Source: Methanomicrobiales archaeon
GTDB taxonomy: Archaea; Halobacteriota; Methanomicrobia; Methanomicrobiales; JACTUA01
Length of the DNA: 6,444 nucleotides
Assembly (NCBI GenBank): GCA_028678635.1
Contig: JAJRDC010000121.1
Coordinates: 1-6,444, forward strand
Direction: 5' to 3'
How positions within the stretch are numbered: the stretch's first letter is position 1; every line of letters starts with the position of its first letter. Made by a program: the position numbers and the translations under genes. The notes under the pieces were generated by a model, which searched no databases, was not told where the DNA came from, and saw nothing but the letters and a program-made list of their open reading frames with translations. Shown here piece by piece: positions 6,437 to 6,444 of this stretch.

Positions 6437-6444
6437 CTATACCT
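6437..6444 (-). CDS. Possible last codons of rpl39e (cut by window edge)
   Basis: The right edge reads AG-GTA-TAG on the minus strand, which could be the end of a lysine codon, valine and stop, 3 nt before the rpl31e ATG. Archaeal L39e typically ends in Lys-Val and usually sits directly upstream of rpl31e. Only eight bases are visible, so this is synteny plus a hint, not proof. Confidence 0.3.

Overview
The window looks like archaeal chromosome, most likely from a GC-rich methanogen of the Methanomicrobiales or a close relative. The domain is certain from the protein families: eL31, eL20 (LX), eL21, aIF6, prefoldin alpha, SRP54, archaeal Pus10, TrmY and RpoF (Rpb4). The order-level guess rests on high GC and on how the sequences read, and is only moderately sure.

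All genes lie on the minus strand, so transcription runs from the right edge to the left. In that order they are: the possible last codons of rpl39e (right edge), rpl31e, tif6, rpl18a (LX), pfdA, ftsY, ffh (srp54), trmY, pus10, rpl21e, rpoF, and the first 23 codons of a DUF655 gene at the left edge. Nearly every base is coding. Gaps between genes are 1 to 19 nt, and three junctions overlap (32, 10 and 41 nt). I see no internal promoter, terminator, RNA gene, repeat array or mobile element, and no intergenic stretch over 300 bases.

Functionally this is a translation and ribosome-biogenesis operon. The right part carries large-subunit proteins (eL31, eL20), the subunit anti-association factor aIF6, and machinery that meets nascent or unfolded chains (prefoldin alpha, the SRP receptor FtsY, SRP54). 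The middle part holds two enzymes that act one after the other on tRNA position 54: Pus10 makes pseudouridine 54 and TrmY methylates it to N1-methylpseudouridine. The left part links eL21, the RNA polymerase stalk subunit RpoF and DUF655, a grouping common in archaeal genomes.

I found no previously undescribed system. The points worth a second look are the compact trmY-pus10 pathway pair, a non-canonical G3 motif (DTQGR) in SRP54 beside DSAGR in FtsY, an internal four-cysteine motif in Pus10, stop codons embedded in the next gene's Shine-Dalgarno sequence, and the gene overlaps.
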